Shown here: positions 25,548 to 33,910 of the stretch, in pieces | Layout: every line of letters starts with the position of its first letter | Position numbering within the stretch: position 1 is the stretch's first letter | Assembly (NCBI RefSeq): GCF_016592435.1 | Contig: NZ_AP014545.1 | Location: forward strand, 62,001-126,000 | Direction of reading: 5' to 3' | Origin: Amphritea japonica ATCC BAA-1530 | GTDB taxonomy: Bacteria; Pseudomonadota; Gammaproteobacteria; Pseudomonadales; Balneatricaceae | Length of the DNA stretch: 64,000 nt | Notes under the pieces: model-generated | Told to the model about the DNA's origin: nothing | The model's database searches: none | The model's input: the letters and a program-made list of their open reading frames with translations, nothing else | Program-made: the position numbers and the translations under genes

Positions 25548-27929
25548 ATGCCTGCCCTAATAGGAATCTCACCGCTTAATCGTAAATTATTGCGAGACTT
25601 GTGGCGCATGAAGGGGCAGGTGATGGCGATTGCACTGGTGATCGCTCTGGGTGTACTGATGCTGGTGATGATGAATGGTTTAGTTCGGTCGCTTGAAGAT
25701 ACCCGAACGGCCTATTATGAGCGCCATCGACTTGCGCAGGTCTTTGCTCCTTTGCAGCGGGCTCCCCAGTCACTACTGGATCGGATAGCTGAATTAGAAG
25801 GTGTAACGGCAGTCGCAGGCAGGGTGACCGGCAGTGCGCTGATTAATATTCAGGGCCAGCCACTGCCGCTGAGCGCTCAGGCTGTATCGCTGCCTGATCG
25901 GGGAGAGGCCAGACTTAATGATATCTACCTTACGTCCGGAAGGCGTCCCGATCCCTCCCATGAGGATGAAATCATCCTGTTGCAGGATTTTGCCAGAGCC
26001 CATGGGTTGAATCCCGGTGATTCTTTGTCTGCAACAATGCACGGAGCCCGCAGAGCTTTCAGGATCGTTGGTTTGGCACAGGCTCCCGAATTTCTGTATT
26101 CAGCGGCTCCTGGAGAGTTTGTGCCCGATGATGCCCGGTTTGCGGTGATCTGGATGAGCCAATCGGCGCTGGCGGCCGTCTACGATATGAACGGTGCCTT
26201 CAATCAACTACTGCTGGGAGCCTCTGCAGACAGTTCCCTGCCTGCGATGCTCGATCGGGTCGATACTCTGCTGGAACCCTATGGGGGGTTGGGCGCCTAT
26301 GGGTTGGCGGATCATGTGTCTAATCGTTTTATCGAAGAGGAGATCAGTGGTCTGAGGGTCTCCAGTCGTACGGTGCCGCCGGTGTTTCTGGCGGTGGCGG
26401 CCTTTCTGCTCAATATCGTTGTTTCCAGAATGATTCAGGCGGAGCGGGAGCAGATCGGTCTGCTGAAAGCGTTTGGCTACAGAGACGTTGAAATCACGCT
26501 ACATTATATGAAGTTTGTTTTTGTTATCGCCGTTGGCGGGGCGCTGATCGGGTGCTTGCTGGGGGTGCTCTCCGGTAGAAGTCTGGCGCAGGTATATCAA
26601 AGCTATTACAAATTTCCTTTTCTGTTGTTTCAGGTTGATCCGATAACGTTTCTCATCGGGGTCCTGGTGAGTATTCTGGCCGCGGCAGCGGGTGGAATGG
26701 TGGTGTTGCAGTCTGTTTTTCGTCTCACCCCGGCGGTGGCGATGCAGCCACCGGCGCCCGCAGACTATAGTCGTTCTGCTGCGCTGGCTTCATTTCTAAA
26801 GCGCTTTCTGGACCCGCCGGGGCGGATGGTTGCCCGGCGGCTACTGCGCCAGCCCGGCAGGGCTGCAGGTGGAGTGATCGGCATAGCAGCAGGTATGTCG
26901 CTGGCGGTGGCGATGCTCAATGTAATGAGTGCTTTTGACCGAACGCTGGAATTGAGTTTTAGTCTGATCGATCGGAGTGATCTATCGGTAAGTTTCGTTG
27001 AGCCGCTATCTGACAAGGTTTTGTATGAATTACAGAGCATCGATGGTGTTATAGAGGTGGAGCCGGTCCGCACCGTTGCTGTTCTGTTCAGCAATGGGCA
27101 GCACAGCTACCGCGGAGCGGTTACCGGGTTACCTCCAGCTGCCAGACTTAACCGGGCGCTGGATGTTCGACAGCAAGCGATCCCGCTGCGTACAGAGGGC
27201 GTTGTGCTGGCTGTCGCGCTGGCGGATATTCTCCAGGTGAACCCGGGAGATATGTTGAGTCTGGATGTCAGAGAGGGGCGTCAACCGCAGCTACAGGTGC
27301 CGGTGACGGGGGTGGCAGATTCATTAATTGGTTCGCCTGCTTATATGGCACTGGATAGCCTTAATCGTGTGCTGCGCGAACCGCATCGGGTATCAGGGGC
27401 CTATCTGCGTATCGACAGTGCAAAGCAGGATGCAATTTATAGGCAGATTAAATTGTTACCAGCGATTGCTGGGGTGAGTCTTAAGCAGGAGGCCCGGGAG
27501 GCGTTTCAGACGCTGATTGACACCAGCGCTGGCGCGGTGCGCTATCTGATGGCGGCCATCGCCGGGGTGATTACTTTTGGTATCGTCTATAACAGTGCGC
27601 GTATCGCTTTTGCTGAGCGGGCCCGGGACCTTGCCAGTCTCAGAGTCATAGGTTTTACCCGTGGGGAAACAGCGTTTGTGCTGTTGGCTGAGCTGAGTAT
27701 TATTACGTTACTGGCGTTACCGTTGGGCGGACTGCTCGGATATTTTTTGGTGTTTGCGATATCTGAAGGCTTCAGTACCGATCTTTACCGGGTATCGGCG
27801 GTGTTTGTGCCGCAAAGCTATGGCATAGCGGCGCTGGCGGTGATTATCGCGGCACTGTTGTCCGGCTGGTTGGTAAAGCGAGATATCGACCGGATAGATC
27901 TGGTTTCAGCTTTGAAAGTGAGGGAGTAG
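25548..27929 (+). CDS. ABC transporter permease, double FtsX domain
   Basis: Inner-membrane permease of 793 aa. One N-terminal helix (about residues 22-45), a large periplasmic part, then two FtsX-type triple-helix units: about 280-400 (VFLAVAAFLLNIVVSRMIQAEREQIGLLKAFGYRD) and about 670-785 (ARIAFAERARDLASLRVIGFTRGE, then two further helices). The E-R-x-x-I-G-L-L-K-A-x-G coupling motif appears in both forms. The frame is open to a TTG at 25527 inside the ATPase gene; the ATG at 25548 is preferred. Works with the ATPase before it and the HlyD protein after it, probably to export lipids, lipoproteins or drugs across the envelope. Confidence 0.92.
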   Translation: MPALIGISPLNRKLLRDLWRMKGQVMAIALVIALGVLMLVMMNGLVRSLEDTRTAYYERHRLAQVFAPLQRAPQSLLDRIAELEGVTAVAGRVTGSALINIQGQPLPLSAQAVSLPDRGEARLNDIYLTSGRRPDPSHEDEIILLQDFARAHGLNPGDSLSATMHGARRAFRIVGLAQAPEFLYSAAPGEFVPDDARFAVIWMSQSALAAVYDMNGAFNQLLLGASADSSLPAMLDRVDTLLEPYGGLGAYGLADHVSNRFIEEEISGLRVSSRTVPPVFLAVAAFLLNIVVSRMIQAEREQIGLLKAFGYRDVEITLHYMKFVFVIAVGGALIGCLLGVLSGRSLAQVYQSYYKFPFLLFQVDPITFLIGVLVSILAAAAGGMVVLQSVFRLTPAVAMQPPAPADYSRSAALASFLKRFLDPPGRMVARRLLRQPGRAAGGVIGIAAGMSLAVAMLNVMSAFDRTLELSFSLIDRSDLSVSFVEPLSDKVLYELQSIDGVIEVEPVRTVAVLFSNGQHSYRGAVTGLPPAARLNRALDVRQQAIPLRTEGVVLAVALADILQVNPGDMLSLDVREGRQPQLQVPVTGVADSLIGSPAYMALDSLNRVLREPHRVSGAYLRIDSAKQDAIYRQIKLLPAIAGVSLKQEAREAFQTLIDTSAGAVRYLMAAIAGVITFGIVYNSARIAFAERARDLASLRVIGFTRGETAFVLLAELSIITLLALPLGGLLGYFLVFAISEGFSTDLYRVSAVFVPQSYGIAALAVIIAALLSGWLVKRDIDRIDLVSALKVRE

Positions 27930-27936
27930 AGACGTT

Positions 27937-29154
27937 ATGGCATCAAAACGGTCGGGACACTGGTTATTACTGGGTTGTGTTGCTGTTATCGTGTTGCTGT
28001 TGGTCTGGGCGTTTATGCCACGACCACTGCTGGTGGATGTTGGTGCTGTCCAGCGGGGGGCAATGCATGAAACCATCGACGATGAGGGTAAAACACAGGT
28101 GCGGGATGCCTATGTTGTCTCAACGCCGGTTACCGGAAGGCTATTACGTATCGATGTTGAGCCGGGTGACCGGGTTGTTCAGAATAAAACGGTAATAGCC
28201 CGTATGCTGCCATCCAACCCTGTGGCACTGGATAGCCGCAGTCGTGAACAGGCCCGTGCCGCTGTTTCATCTGCGGAAGCGGCGGTACGACTGGCCCGGG
28301 CAGAGCTGAATAAAGCGATGGCTGATACCGAATTAAGCAGTGCAGAACTTGCGCGTATCAGTGATCTTCAAAAACGCGGAGCGATCAGTGTATCTGCTTT
28401 GGATCAGGCTAAGCGGACTTCTCGAGCGACCAGCGCCCAGCTGGATATGGCAAAAGCCGCTATTTCAATGCGTCAGGCGGATCTGGCAACCGCCCGGTCA
28501 CAGCTGATTACCTTTGTTCCGGGGCAGACCGATAACAGTGCAGCAGGCTCTGACGTGATCAACATACTGGCACCGCACTCCGGTAGTATTCTGCGGGTGC
28601 TACAGGAAAGTGAAACGACGCTGCCGGCTGGGCAGGCTATTTTGGAGATTGGTGATATCAACGAAGCCCTGGAAGTGGTTGTAGAACTGCTCTCTACCGA
28701 TGCGGTAAAGGTAAAGGCGGGTAATAGGGTGATTATCGAAAACTGGGGCGGCGCGGATGCACTGAAGGGTGTCGTTGAGAAAGTTGAACCCTGGGGGTTT
28801 ACTAAATTCTCCGCCCTGGGGGTCGAAGAGCAACGGGTTAAAACCACTATTCAGTTTGTGGGTGATATCGAACAGCGTGCCAGCCTTGGGCATGGCTTCA
28901 GAGTAGAGACTCGTATCGTTATCTGGGAGCAGTCTGACGCACTAATTGTTCCCTCCAGCGCTTTATTCCGGGAGGGCAGCCGTTGGGCGGTCTATGTGAT
29001 TGAGTCGGGTGTGGCAGCGCTGAGGACTGTAGAGGTTGATCATAACAACGGTATCAGTGCTGAAGTCTTGGGCGGCCTCGAGGAGGGCGAGCAGATCGTG
29101 CTCTATCCCCCTGCAGAACTGACTGACGGGAGCAAGGTGAGCTCTCGCTCCTGA
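27937..29154 (+). CDS. HlyD-family periplasmic adaptor
   Basis: Membrane-fusion protein of 405 aa with one N-terminal membrane anchor (about 8-28), a lipoyl half (PVTGRLLRIDVEPGDRV), a coiled-coil hairpin rich in Ala/Arg/Glu (about 95-185), the second lipoyl half (ILAPHSGSILRVLQESE) and a beta barrel. It starts 7 bases after the permease stop. Together with a double-FtsX permease and a LolD-like ATPase it resembles MacA/DevB-type tripartite export; no outer-membrane TolC gene is in the window. Ends 30 bases from a convergent gene. Confidence 0.92.
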   Translation: MASKRSGHWLLLGCVAVIVLLLVWAFMPRPLLVDVGAVQRGAMHETIDDEGKTQVRDAYVVSTPVTGRLLRIDVEPGDRVVQNKTVIARMLPSNPVALDSRSREQARAAVSSAEAAVRLARAELNKAMADTELSSAELARISDLQKRGAISVSALDQAKRTSRATSAQLDMAKAAISMRQADLATARSQLITFVPGQTDNSAAGSDVINILAPHSGSILRVLQESETTLPAGQAILEIGDINEALEVVVELLSTDAVKVKAGNRVIIENWGGADALKGVVEKVEPWGFTKFSALGVEEQRVKTTIQFVGDIEQRASLGHGFRVETRIVIWEQSDALIVPSSALFREGSRWAVYVIESGVAALRTVEVDHNNGISAEVLGGLEEGEQIVLYPPAELTDGSKVSSRS

Positions 29155-29184
29155 GTCAGTTCTCTGTATGAGAGCTTTTCGGCG

Positions 29185-30792
29185 TTACCCCTGCTGCTCG
29201 TTGATGCTCAGCGCAATCGCTTCGGCTATTTTAATACCGTCGATCGCTGCTGACATAATGCCACCGGCGTAACCTGCGCCTTCCCCTGCAGGGTATAAGC
29301 CCTGAGTGTTGATGCTCTGCATATCATGGCCTCGTTTAATCGAAACCGGAGAGGAGGTACGGGTTTCAACGCCAGTTAGTAGTGCATCGTCTTTGGCAAA
29401 GCCTTTGATTTTCTTGTTAAATTCAGGAATTGCTTCACGAATAGCTTCAATACAGAAATCGGGCAGAGCTTTCGATAGGTCGGTTAGTTTTATACCGGGC
29501 TTGAATGAAGGTTTAACGGTGCCGAGTGCTTCAGATGAACCGCCTTTAAGAAAATCGCCTACTTTCTGAGCTGGAGCATCGTAGTTTTCGCCTCCCATCA
29601 GATAGGCGTTACTTTCTAATTGCCGTTGAAGGTCGATACCGGCTAGTGGATTGCCGGGATAATCGGCAGGGTCGATTCCTACTACGATAGCGCTGTTGGC
29701 GTTACGTTCCTGACGGGAGTACTGGCTCATACCGTTGGTGACGACCCGACCCTCTTCAGAGGAGGCTGCAACTACGGTGCCACCAGGGCACATGCAAAAA
29801 CTGTATACGGAACGACCGCTCTTGCAGTGATGCACCAGCTTATAATCCGCCGCACCAAGAATGGGGTTCCCTGCGTTCTTACCGAACCGGGCCTGATCGA
29901 TCAGTGACTGTTCGTGTTCTATACGGAAACCGACCGAGAAGGGCTTGGCTTCCATATAAACATTCTTATCGAATAGCATCTGAAAGGTATCACGGGCGCT
30001 ATGACCGATCGCGAGGGCGATATGCTTAGATTTTATCGTTTCGCCATTCGCCAGAGTTATGCCGGTGACCTGGCCCGCTTCGATATGCAGATCATCTACC
30101 CGGGCGCTAAAACGGATCTCTCCGCCCATTTCAATAATCTTAGCGCGCATTTTTTCGACCATCGATACCAGTCTGAAAGTACCAATATGCGGCTTGCTGA
30201 CATACATAATCTCTTCCGGCGCGCCGGCTTCGACAAACTCGGTCAGAACTTTTCGACCATACTGCTTCGGGTCTTTAATCTGAGTCGATAACTTGCCGTC
30301 AGAGAAGGTGCCAGCGCCGCCTTCACCAAACTGTACGTTGGATTCCGGGTTTAATTTTTTCTCACGCCAGAAGCCAAAAGTGTCCTTAGTCCGATCTCGT
30401 ACCGCTTTACCGCGTTCAATAATCAACGGCTTATAGCCCATCTGCGCCAGCACCAGACCTGCCAACAGTCCGCAGGGACCAAAGCCAATGACTAATGGGC
30501 GTTCCTGCAGATCGGTTGGTGCCTGAGCGACGAACTTATAAGTCATATCAGGCGTCAGGCGAATCGATTGATTGCCCGCGTGTTTTTCCAATACCGCTTC
30601 GTTAATGGTGGTGTCGATATCGAGGGTATAGATCAGGAAGATCGTGTTCTTCTTGCGGGCATCATAACCGCGCCGGCGTATCTCCACCGTGGTGAGCTGC
30701 TCTGTGGTGATGCCCAGAGTTGTTAAAATGGCGTCGGTGAAAGCCTGCTCGTCATGATCCAGCGGCAGTTTAATATTTGAAACACGTATCAT
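29185..30792 (-). CDS. NAD(P)/FAD-dependent oxidoreductase (COG2509)
   Basis: Flavoprotein of 535 aa. The dinucleotide-binding motif is VIGFGPCGLLAGLVLAQMGY (about 101-120), followed by the family block VQFGEGGAGTFSDGKLSTQI and SFCMCPGGTVVAAS, and ending in GEGAGYAGGIMSAAIDGIKI, which matches the widely conserved but uncharacterised COG2509 dehydrogenases. N-terminal residues 1-90 form an extra domain specific to the family. Substrate unknown. Only 13 bases separate the ATG from an intrinsic-terminator-like hairpin, and no Shine-Dalgarno sequence is visible, which is odd. Confidence 0.88.
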   Translation of the reverse strand: MIRVSNIKLPLDHDEQAFTDAILTTLGITTEQLTTVEIRRRGYDARKKNTIFLIYTLDIDTTINEAVLEKHAGNQSIRLTPDMTYKFVAQAPTDLQERPLVIGFGPCGLLAGLVLAQMGYKPLIIERGKAVRDRTKDTFGFWREKKLNPESNVQFGEGGAGTFSDGKLSTQIKDPKQYGRKVLTEFVEAGAPEEIMYVSKPHIGTFRLVSMVEKMRAKIIEMGGEIRFSARVDDLHIEAGQVTGITLANGETIKSKHIALAIGHSARDTFQMLFDKNVYMEAKPFSVGFRIEHEQSLIDQARFGKNAGNPILGAADYKLVHHCKSGRSVYSFCMCPGGTVVAASSEEGRVVTNGMSQYSRQERNANSAIVVGIDPADYPGNPLAGIDLQRQLESNAYLMGGENYDAPAQKVGDFLKGGSSEALGTVKPSFKPGIKLTDLSKALPDFCIEAIREAIPEFNKKIKGFAKDDALLTGVETRTSSPVSIKRGHDMQSINTQGLYPAGEGAGYAGGIMSAAIDGIKIAEAIALSINEQQG

Positions 30793-30805
30793 CTGATAAA
30801 AACCC

Positions 30806-30833
30806 GAAAAAAGAGCGGGCTTAAACCGCTCTT
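30806..30833 (-). terminator. terminator-like hairpin before the FAD oxidoreductase gene
   Basis: On the minus strand: AAGAGCGG-TTTAAGC-CCGCTCTT, then TTTTTC. It lies 82 bases after the MBL hydrolase gene, which it may terminate, but only 13 bases before the next start codon on the same strand. A -10-like TATAAC (30845-30850) upstream would place the hairpin at the very 5' end of the oxidoreductase mRNA, so an attenuator is possible. Confidence 0.7.
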
Positions 30834-30914
30834 GACGTTACTTAGTTATAGTAAAGCGGGCATTTTACTGTATTTCTGCGGTGGATGCCGAAGAGTTTGA
30901 TTTAGCAGGCTGCA

Positions 30915-31844
30915 CTACTTTTGGGTTTTACTTGCAGATGCAGGCTTGCGCATATATTTCCACTTCAGGCTGGAGTTTATCGCGCTCTCACCATGGGCGC
31001 GATGGGGCAATACCTTTAGAAGTTTTAGCTGTACCTCTTTTCTGTCATCTGACATTTCAGCAAACTGTTTCGCTTTCTCATCAAAGAATAGCAAGTAACT
31101 GCGTAGCTCAGTCAGGTCTTTGTTTACGGAGAGCTCTCCATGTCCTGGGACAATTGTTTTGGCGTTCAACGCACTTATCAGATCAAGTGTTTTAACCCAG
31201 CCAGCAACGTCTGAGGCGCTCATATTCGGGTGATAGTCATTGAATAAGACATCTCCGGCGAAGACTATTTGTTGTTTAGGCAGGTGCACAAATACACTGC
31301 CCTGAGTATGGGAGTGAGTGTGGAATATAATTTCGGGTTTTATACCGCCTAAATCGATAACCAGTTTGTCTTGGAAAGTCATATCTGGATAAGTAATACG
31401 GGTTCCTTGCGCCTGATCGGAGGTCAGTCCTGACCAGCCGTTATCAAGAATTTTTTGTGACCACTTCTTCATATACACATCAGCCATGTGATGAGAAATA
31501 ATAGTTGCGCCTAATGCAGAAAAGTCAGCATTGCCAAAGGTGTGATCCGAATGAAAATGGGTATTTAAAACATAGCGAATAGGTTTGTCAGTGATTTCGC
31601 GAATCGCTTGAATAAATTCCTGTGCCCGCAGCGAAGAGATCTGTGTATCGATAACTAAAACCGATTTGTCGCCAATAATAATACCGGCATTCGCGCCATA
31701 GCTATTATTGGCCGAATAGTCCTCTGTGCCCAAAAAGACATAGGCGTTTTCTGACAGTTGGGTGAGTTTATTGGCGGCTTGTGCCGTTTGAATCCAAAGC
31801 AGGGTTGCTAGTATTACACATAGTTTTTTTATGAGTGTTTTCAT
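30915..31844 (-). CDS. secreted MBL-fold metallo-hydrolase
   Basis: Periplasmic protein of 309 aa. Signal peptide 1-23 (ends TAQAANK). Zinc ligands: H-F-H-S-D-H (about 96-101), HTHSHTQGS, GDVLFNDYH and VPGHGEL. This places it among metallo-beta-lactamase-fold hydrolases of the B2/B3-like or SoxH-like type; a substrate is not evident. Start supported by GAGGAAG 7 bases before ATG. Upstream on the same strand are a small membrane peptide and an XRE regulator; divergent from them is a YeeE/YedE sulfur transporter, so a sulfur or sulfur-ester substrate is conceivable but unproven. Confidence 0.9.
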   Translation of the reverse strand: MKTLIKKLCVILATLLWIQTAQAANKLTQLSENAYVFLGTEDYSANNSYGANAGIIIGDKSVLVIDTQISSLRAQEFIQAIREITDKPIRYVLNTHFHSDHTFGNADFSALGATIISHHMADVYMKKWSQKILDNGWSGLTSDQAQGTRITYPDMTFQDKLVIDLGGIKPEIIFHTHSHTQGSVFVHLPKQQIVFAGDVLFNDYHPNMSASDVAGWVKTLDLISALNAKTIVPGHGELSVNKDLTELRSYLLFFDEKAKQFAEMSDDRKEVQLKLLKVLPHRAHGESAINSSLKWKYMRKPASASKTQK

Positions 31845-31967
31845 TTCAGCACTTCCTCAATAAAGCAGATCGACGGCTTTATTTTTCAGCAGTACTTTAT
31901 TTCAAACAACAATCTTCACAGGTGTTTTTAGGTGGAGTCAGCGACTGAACGAGATGATTCGAAAAAA

Positions 31968-32165
31968 TCAGTCAGCCGATGTCATGCAGAGTGACGGCAG
32001 TACGCGGTTTTGCACGTTTTGATTTGCATCCTGAATAAACTGTCCGCTTGTTTGGATCAATGTTTCACCGAATTGGATAAAAACCGGTGTGAGAATCCAG
32101 ACGGTTAATGCACTGCACAGAGCGGTCATTAATAATTTGTTAGTACAGAGTGTTGAGGTGGTCAT
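31968..32165 (-). CDS. small membrane peptide, unknown
   Basis: Peptide of 65 aa with one hydrophobic helix (about 11-31: LLMTALCSALTVWILTPVFI) and a polar, Gln/Asn-rich C-terminal half. Not recognised. The start is well supported: TAGGAGATTT, 9-10 bases before ATG, and this Shine-Dalgarno sequence overlaps the TAG stop of the XRE regulator gene, so the two are translationally linked. It may be a membrane partner of the regulator or a small stress protein. Confidence 0.7.
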   Translation of the reverse strand: MTTSTLCTNKLLMTALCSALTVWILTPVFIQFGETLIQTSGQFIQDANQNVQNRVLPSLCMTSAD

Positions 32166-32177
32166 CGAATAAATCTC

Positions 32178-32771
32178 CTAATCAATCAATTCATCAAAAC
32201 GGTATATCCGAATAGGGGGGCGACTGCGGAAAACTTGTTCACTTACAAACTGGCTTTGTGACACTGTATAGACTGAACCTGCGTTAAAAACCGGTACCAC
32301 GGAGGATTGGCTATAGCCGGAAGAACCATCATCAAAAATGACTGGGGCGACGTAATCAACACGGGCAATTTCTCCACTGTAGATTCCTATATCCCCCACG
32401 GGCACCATGTACCTTTCGTAAAAGTCATCGCCGACAAAATGGCGTATTAGCGCTCCTTTCATATCGTTGCGGCTGGATTTGAAATGCTCAGCATAGCCGT
32501 CTGACACTTCGATGATTTTGGTGCCGGGTATAGTGATGGTTGCTCGGCCAAATGCAGATCGAACCATGCGGGTTGCCGCCATTAAGGCGCTATCTTCTTT
32601 GGTGAGGAACAGGTCGCGTAAGCGTTTTTGAATGGCCAGTGATGGCGTGTCTTTACCTCGCTCCCAGCGTGAGATGGTAGTTTGGTCGACACTTAGCAGA
32701 TAGGCCAGAGCATCTTGCTTCAGCCCGTTATCTTTGCGATATGTCTGTATTAAAAAAGGCCAGTCACTCAT
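32178..32771 (-). CDS. XRE-family regulator with C-terminal sensor-like domain
   Basis: Transcription factor of 197 aa. Residues about 8-65 are a Cro/CI-type HTH (LKQDALAYLLSVDQTTISRWERGKDTPS). The C-terminal part (about 75-195) has a PAS-like look (IIEVSDGYAEHFKSSRNDMKGALIRHFVGDDF) and no LexA-type protease residues. The frame is open to 32786, but the ATG at 32771 has GGGTAGG 6 bases before it, so it is preferred. Its stop overlaps the ribosome site of the small membrane peptide. Divergent from the YeeE/YedE gene. Ligand unknown. Confidence 0.85.
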   Translation of the reverse strand: MSDWPFLIQTYRKDNGLKQDALAYLLSVDQTTISRWERGKDTPSLAIQKRLRDLFLTKEDSALMAATRMVRSAFGRATITIPGTKIIEVSDGYAEHFKSSRNDMKGALIRHFVGDDFYERYMVPVGDIGIYSGEIARVDYVAPVIFDDGSSGYSQSSVVPVFNAGSVYTVSQSQFVSEQVFRSRPPIRIYRFDELID

Positions 32772-32964
32772 CGGAAACCTACCCATTGCACTGCTTGTGA
32801 GTTTTAGACATTACAGGATTCAATCAGAGGATAAAGTATCCTTTAGACGCAAGTTTCGTATGGGTATTTGGTTTGCCTGTTTGGCTAAACCGATCTTAAT
32901 GTTCACTTTTCAGCTAAAAATCAGTCTGGGCTATTATGGTTAAAGCTTATAAAGGTGAAAAATA

Positions 32965-33891
32965 ATGGTTTTCTTTCTTGGCGCGCTATTGTTGGCTGTT
33001 CTGCTGGGTTATCTGGCTCAAAGCACGGGCCTGTGCATGGTACGGGGTATAAAAGAGTGGCTGGGCGGGAATCCGATGTTTATGCTGGCCATTCTTTTAT
33101 CGGGCGTGTGGGCCTGGGTGGCAGCATCTACTGCTATCTTTATGGGCGGCAGTCTTCCGTTTAAAGTCTATGAGGCCAATGGCTGGTTTGCTTTGGGAGG
33201 TTTACTGTTTGGGTTAGGCACGGCTTTTAATCAGGGCTGTGGCGTATCGACGCTGAGCAAACTATCACGCGGGCATTTGCAGATGCTGGCAACCTTGGCT
33301 GGTTGGATTATTGGCTGGTGTGCGTTGGCGAATGCAGAACTAGATACCGCCGCTACTGAATTACCCGCACCATCAACACTTACTTATGTTGCCCTTGCTA
33401 GTTTGTCTGTCGCGATTACTGTCTGGGCTTTACTGGGTGACAGATTACGTAAAGGGCTTTGGCTTGGCATGATGGGAATAGGTCTTCTTGCTAGTTTTCT
33501 TTTCTTGTATGAGCCTGGTTGGACGCCCAGTGGTCTGCTACATGATCTGAGCGCTGCAGCTTTGCATGGTGAAAGTACAAGGTGGCCGCTACTACCAAGA
33601 TACTATCTGCTTCTCGCGTTGCTTGGCGGCATGATTCTCGCGGCTTGGCGGATCAAACAGTTTGAATTCAGATTCCCACGCTGGAACGTCTGGTTGATTC
33701 ACTTGCTGGCGGGTATTTTGATGGGGCTGGGTGCAGCCCTGGCAATGGGAGGCAATGACTCGCAGCTATTGCTAGCCCTGCCCGCATTTTCTCCGTCCGG
33801 TTTTGTCACCGTCATAGCGATGCTGATCGGTATCGCCCTGGGGGTGAATCTCTACGACAGACTCCGGCTGGATGAGGGGAAATGTGCTTAA
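32965..33891 (+). CDS. YeeE/YedE-family sulfur-compound transporter
   Basis: Inner-membrane protein of 308 aa with about nine hydrophobic helices. The YeeE/YedE motifs are visible twice in part: STGLCMVRGIKEWLGG near the N-terminus and GTAFNQGCGVSTLSKLSRGH (about 85-104), whose Cys is the kind used for relay of thiosulfate in YeeE. Single long chain rather than two half-size proteins. Convergent with fhs (19-base gap). Uptake of thiosulfate or another sulfur species is expected from the family. Confidence 0.88.
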   Translation: MVFFLGALLLAVLLGYLAQSTGLCMVRGIKEWLGGNPMFMLAILLSGVWAWVAASTAIFMGGSLPFKVYEANGWFALGGLLFGLGTAFNQGCGVSTLSKLSRGHLQMLATLAGWIIGWCALANAELDTAATELPAPSTLTYVALASLSVAITVWALLGDRLRKGLWLGMMGIGLLASFLFLYEPGWTPSGLLHDLSAAALHGESTRWPLLPRYYLLLALLGGMILAAWRIKQFEFRFPRWNVWLIHLLAGILMGLGAALAMGGNDSQLLLALPAFSPSGFVTVIAMLIGIALGVNLYDRLRLDEGKCA

Positions 33892-33910
33892 CTATTGCTA
33901 TCTGCTGTCG

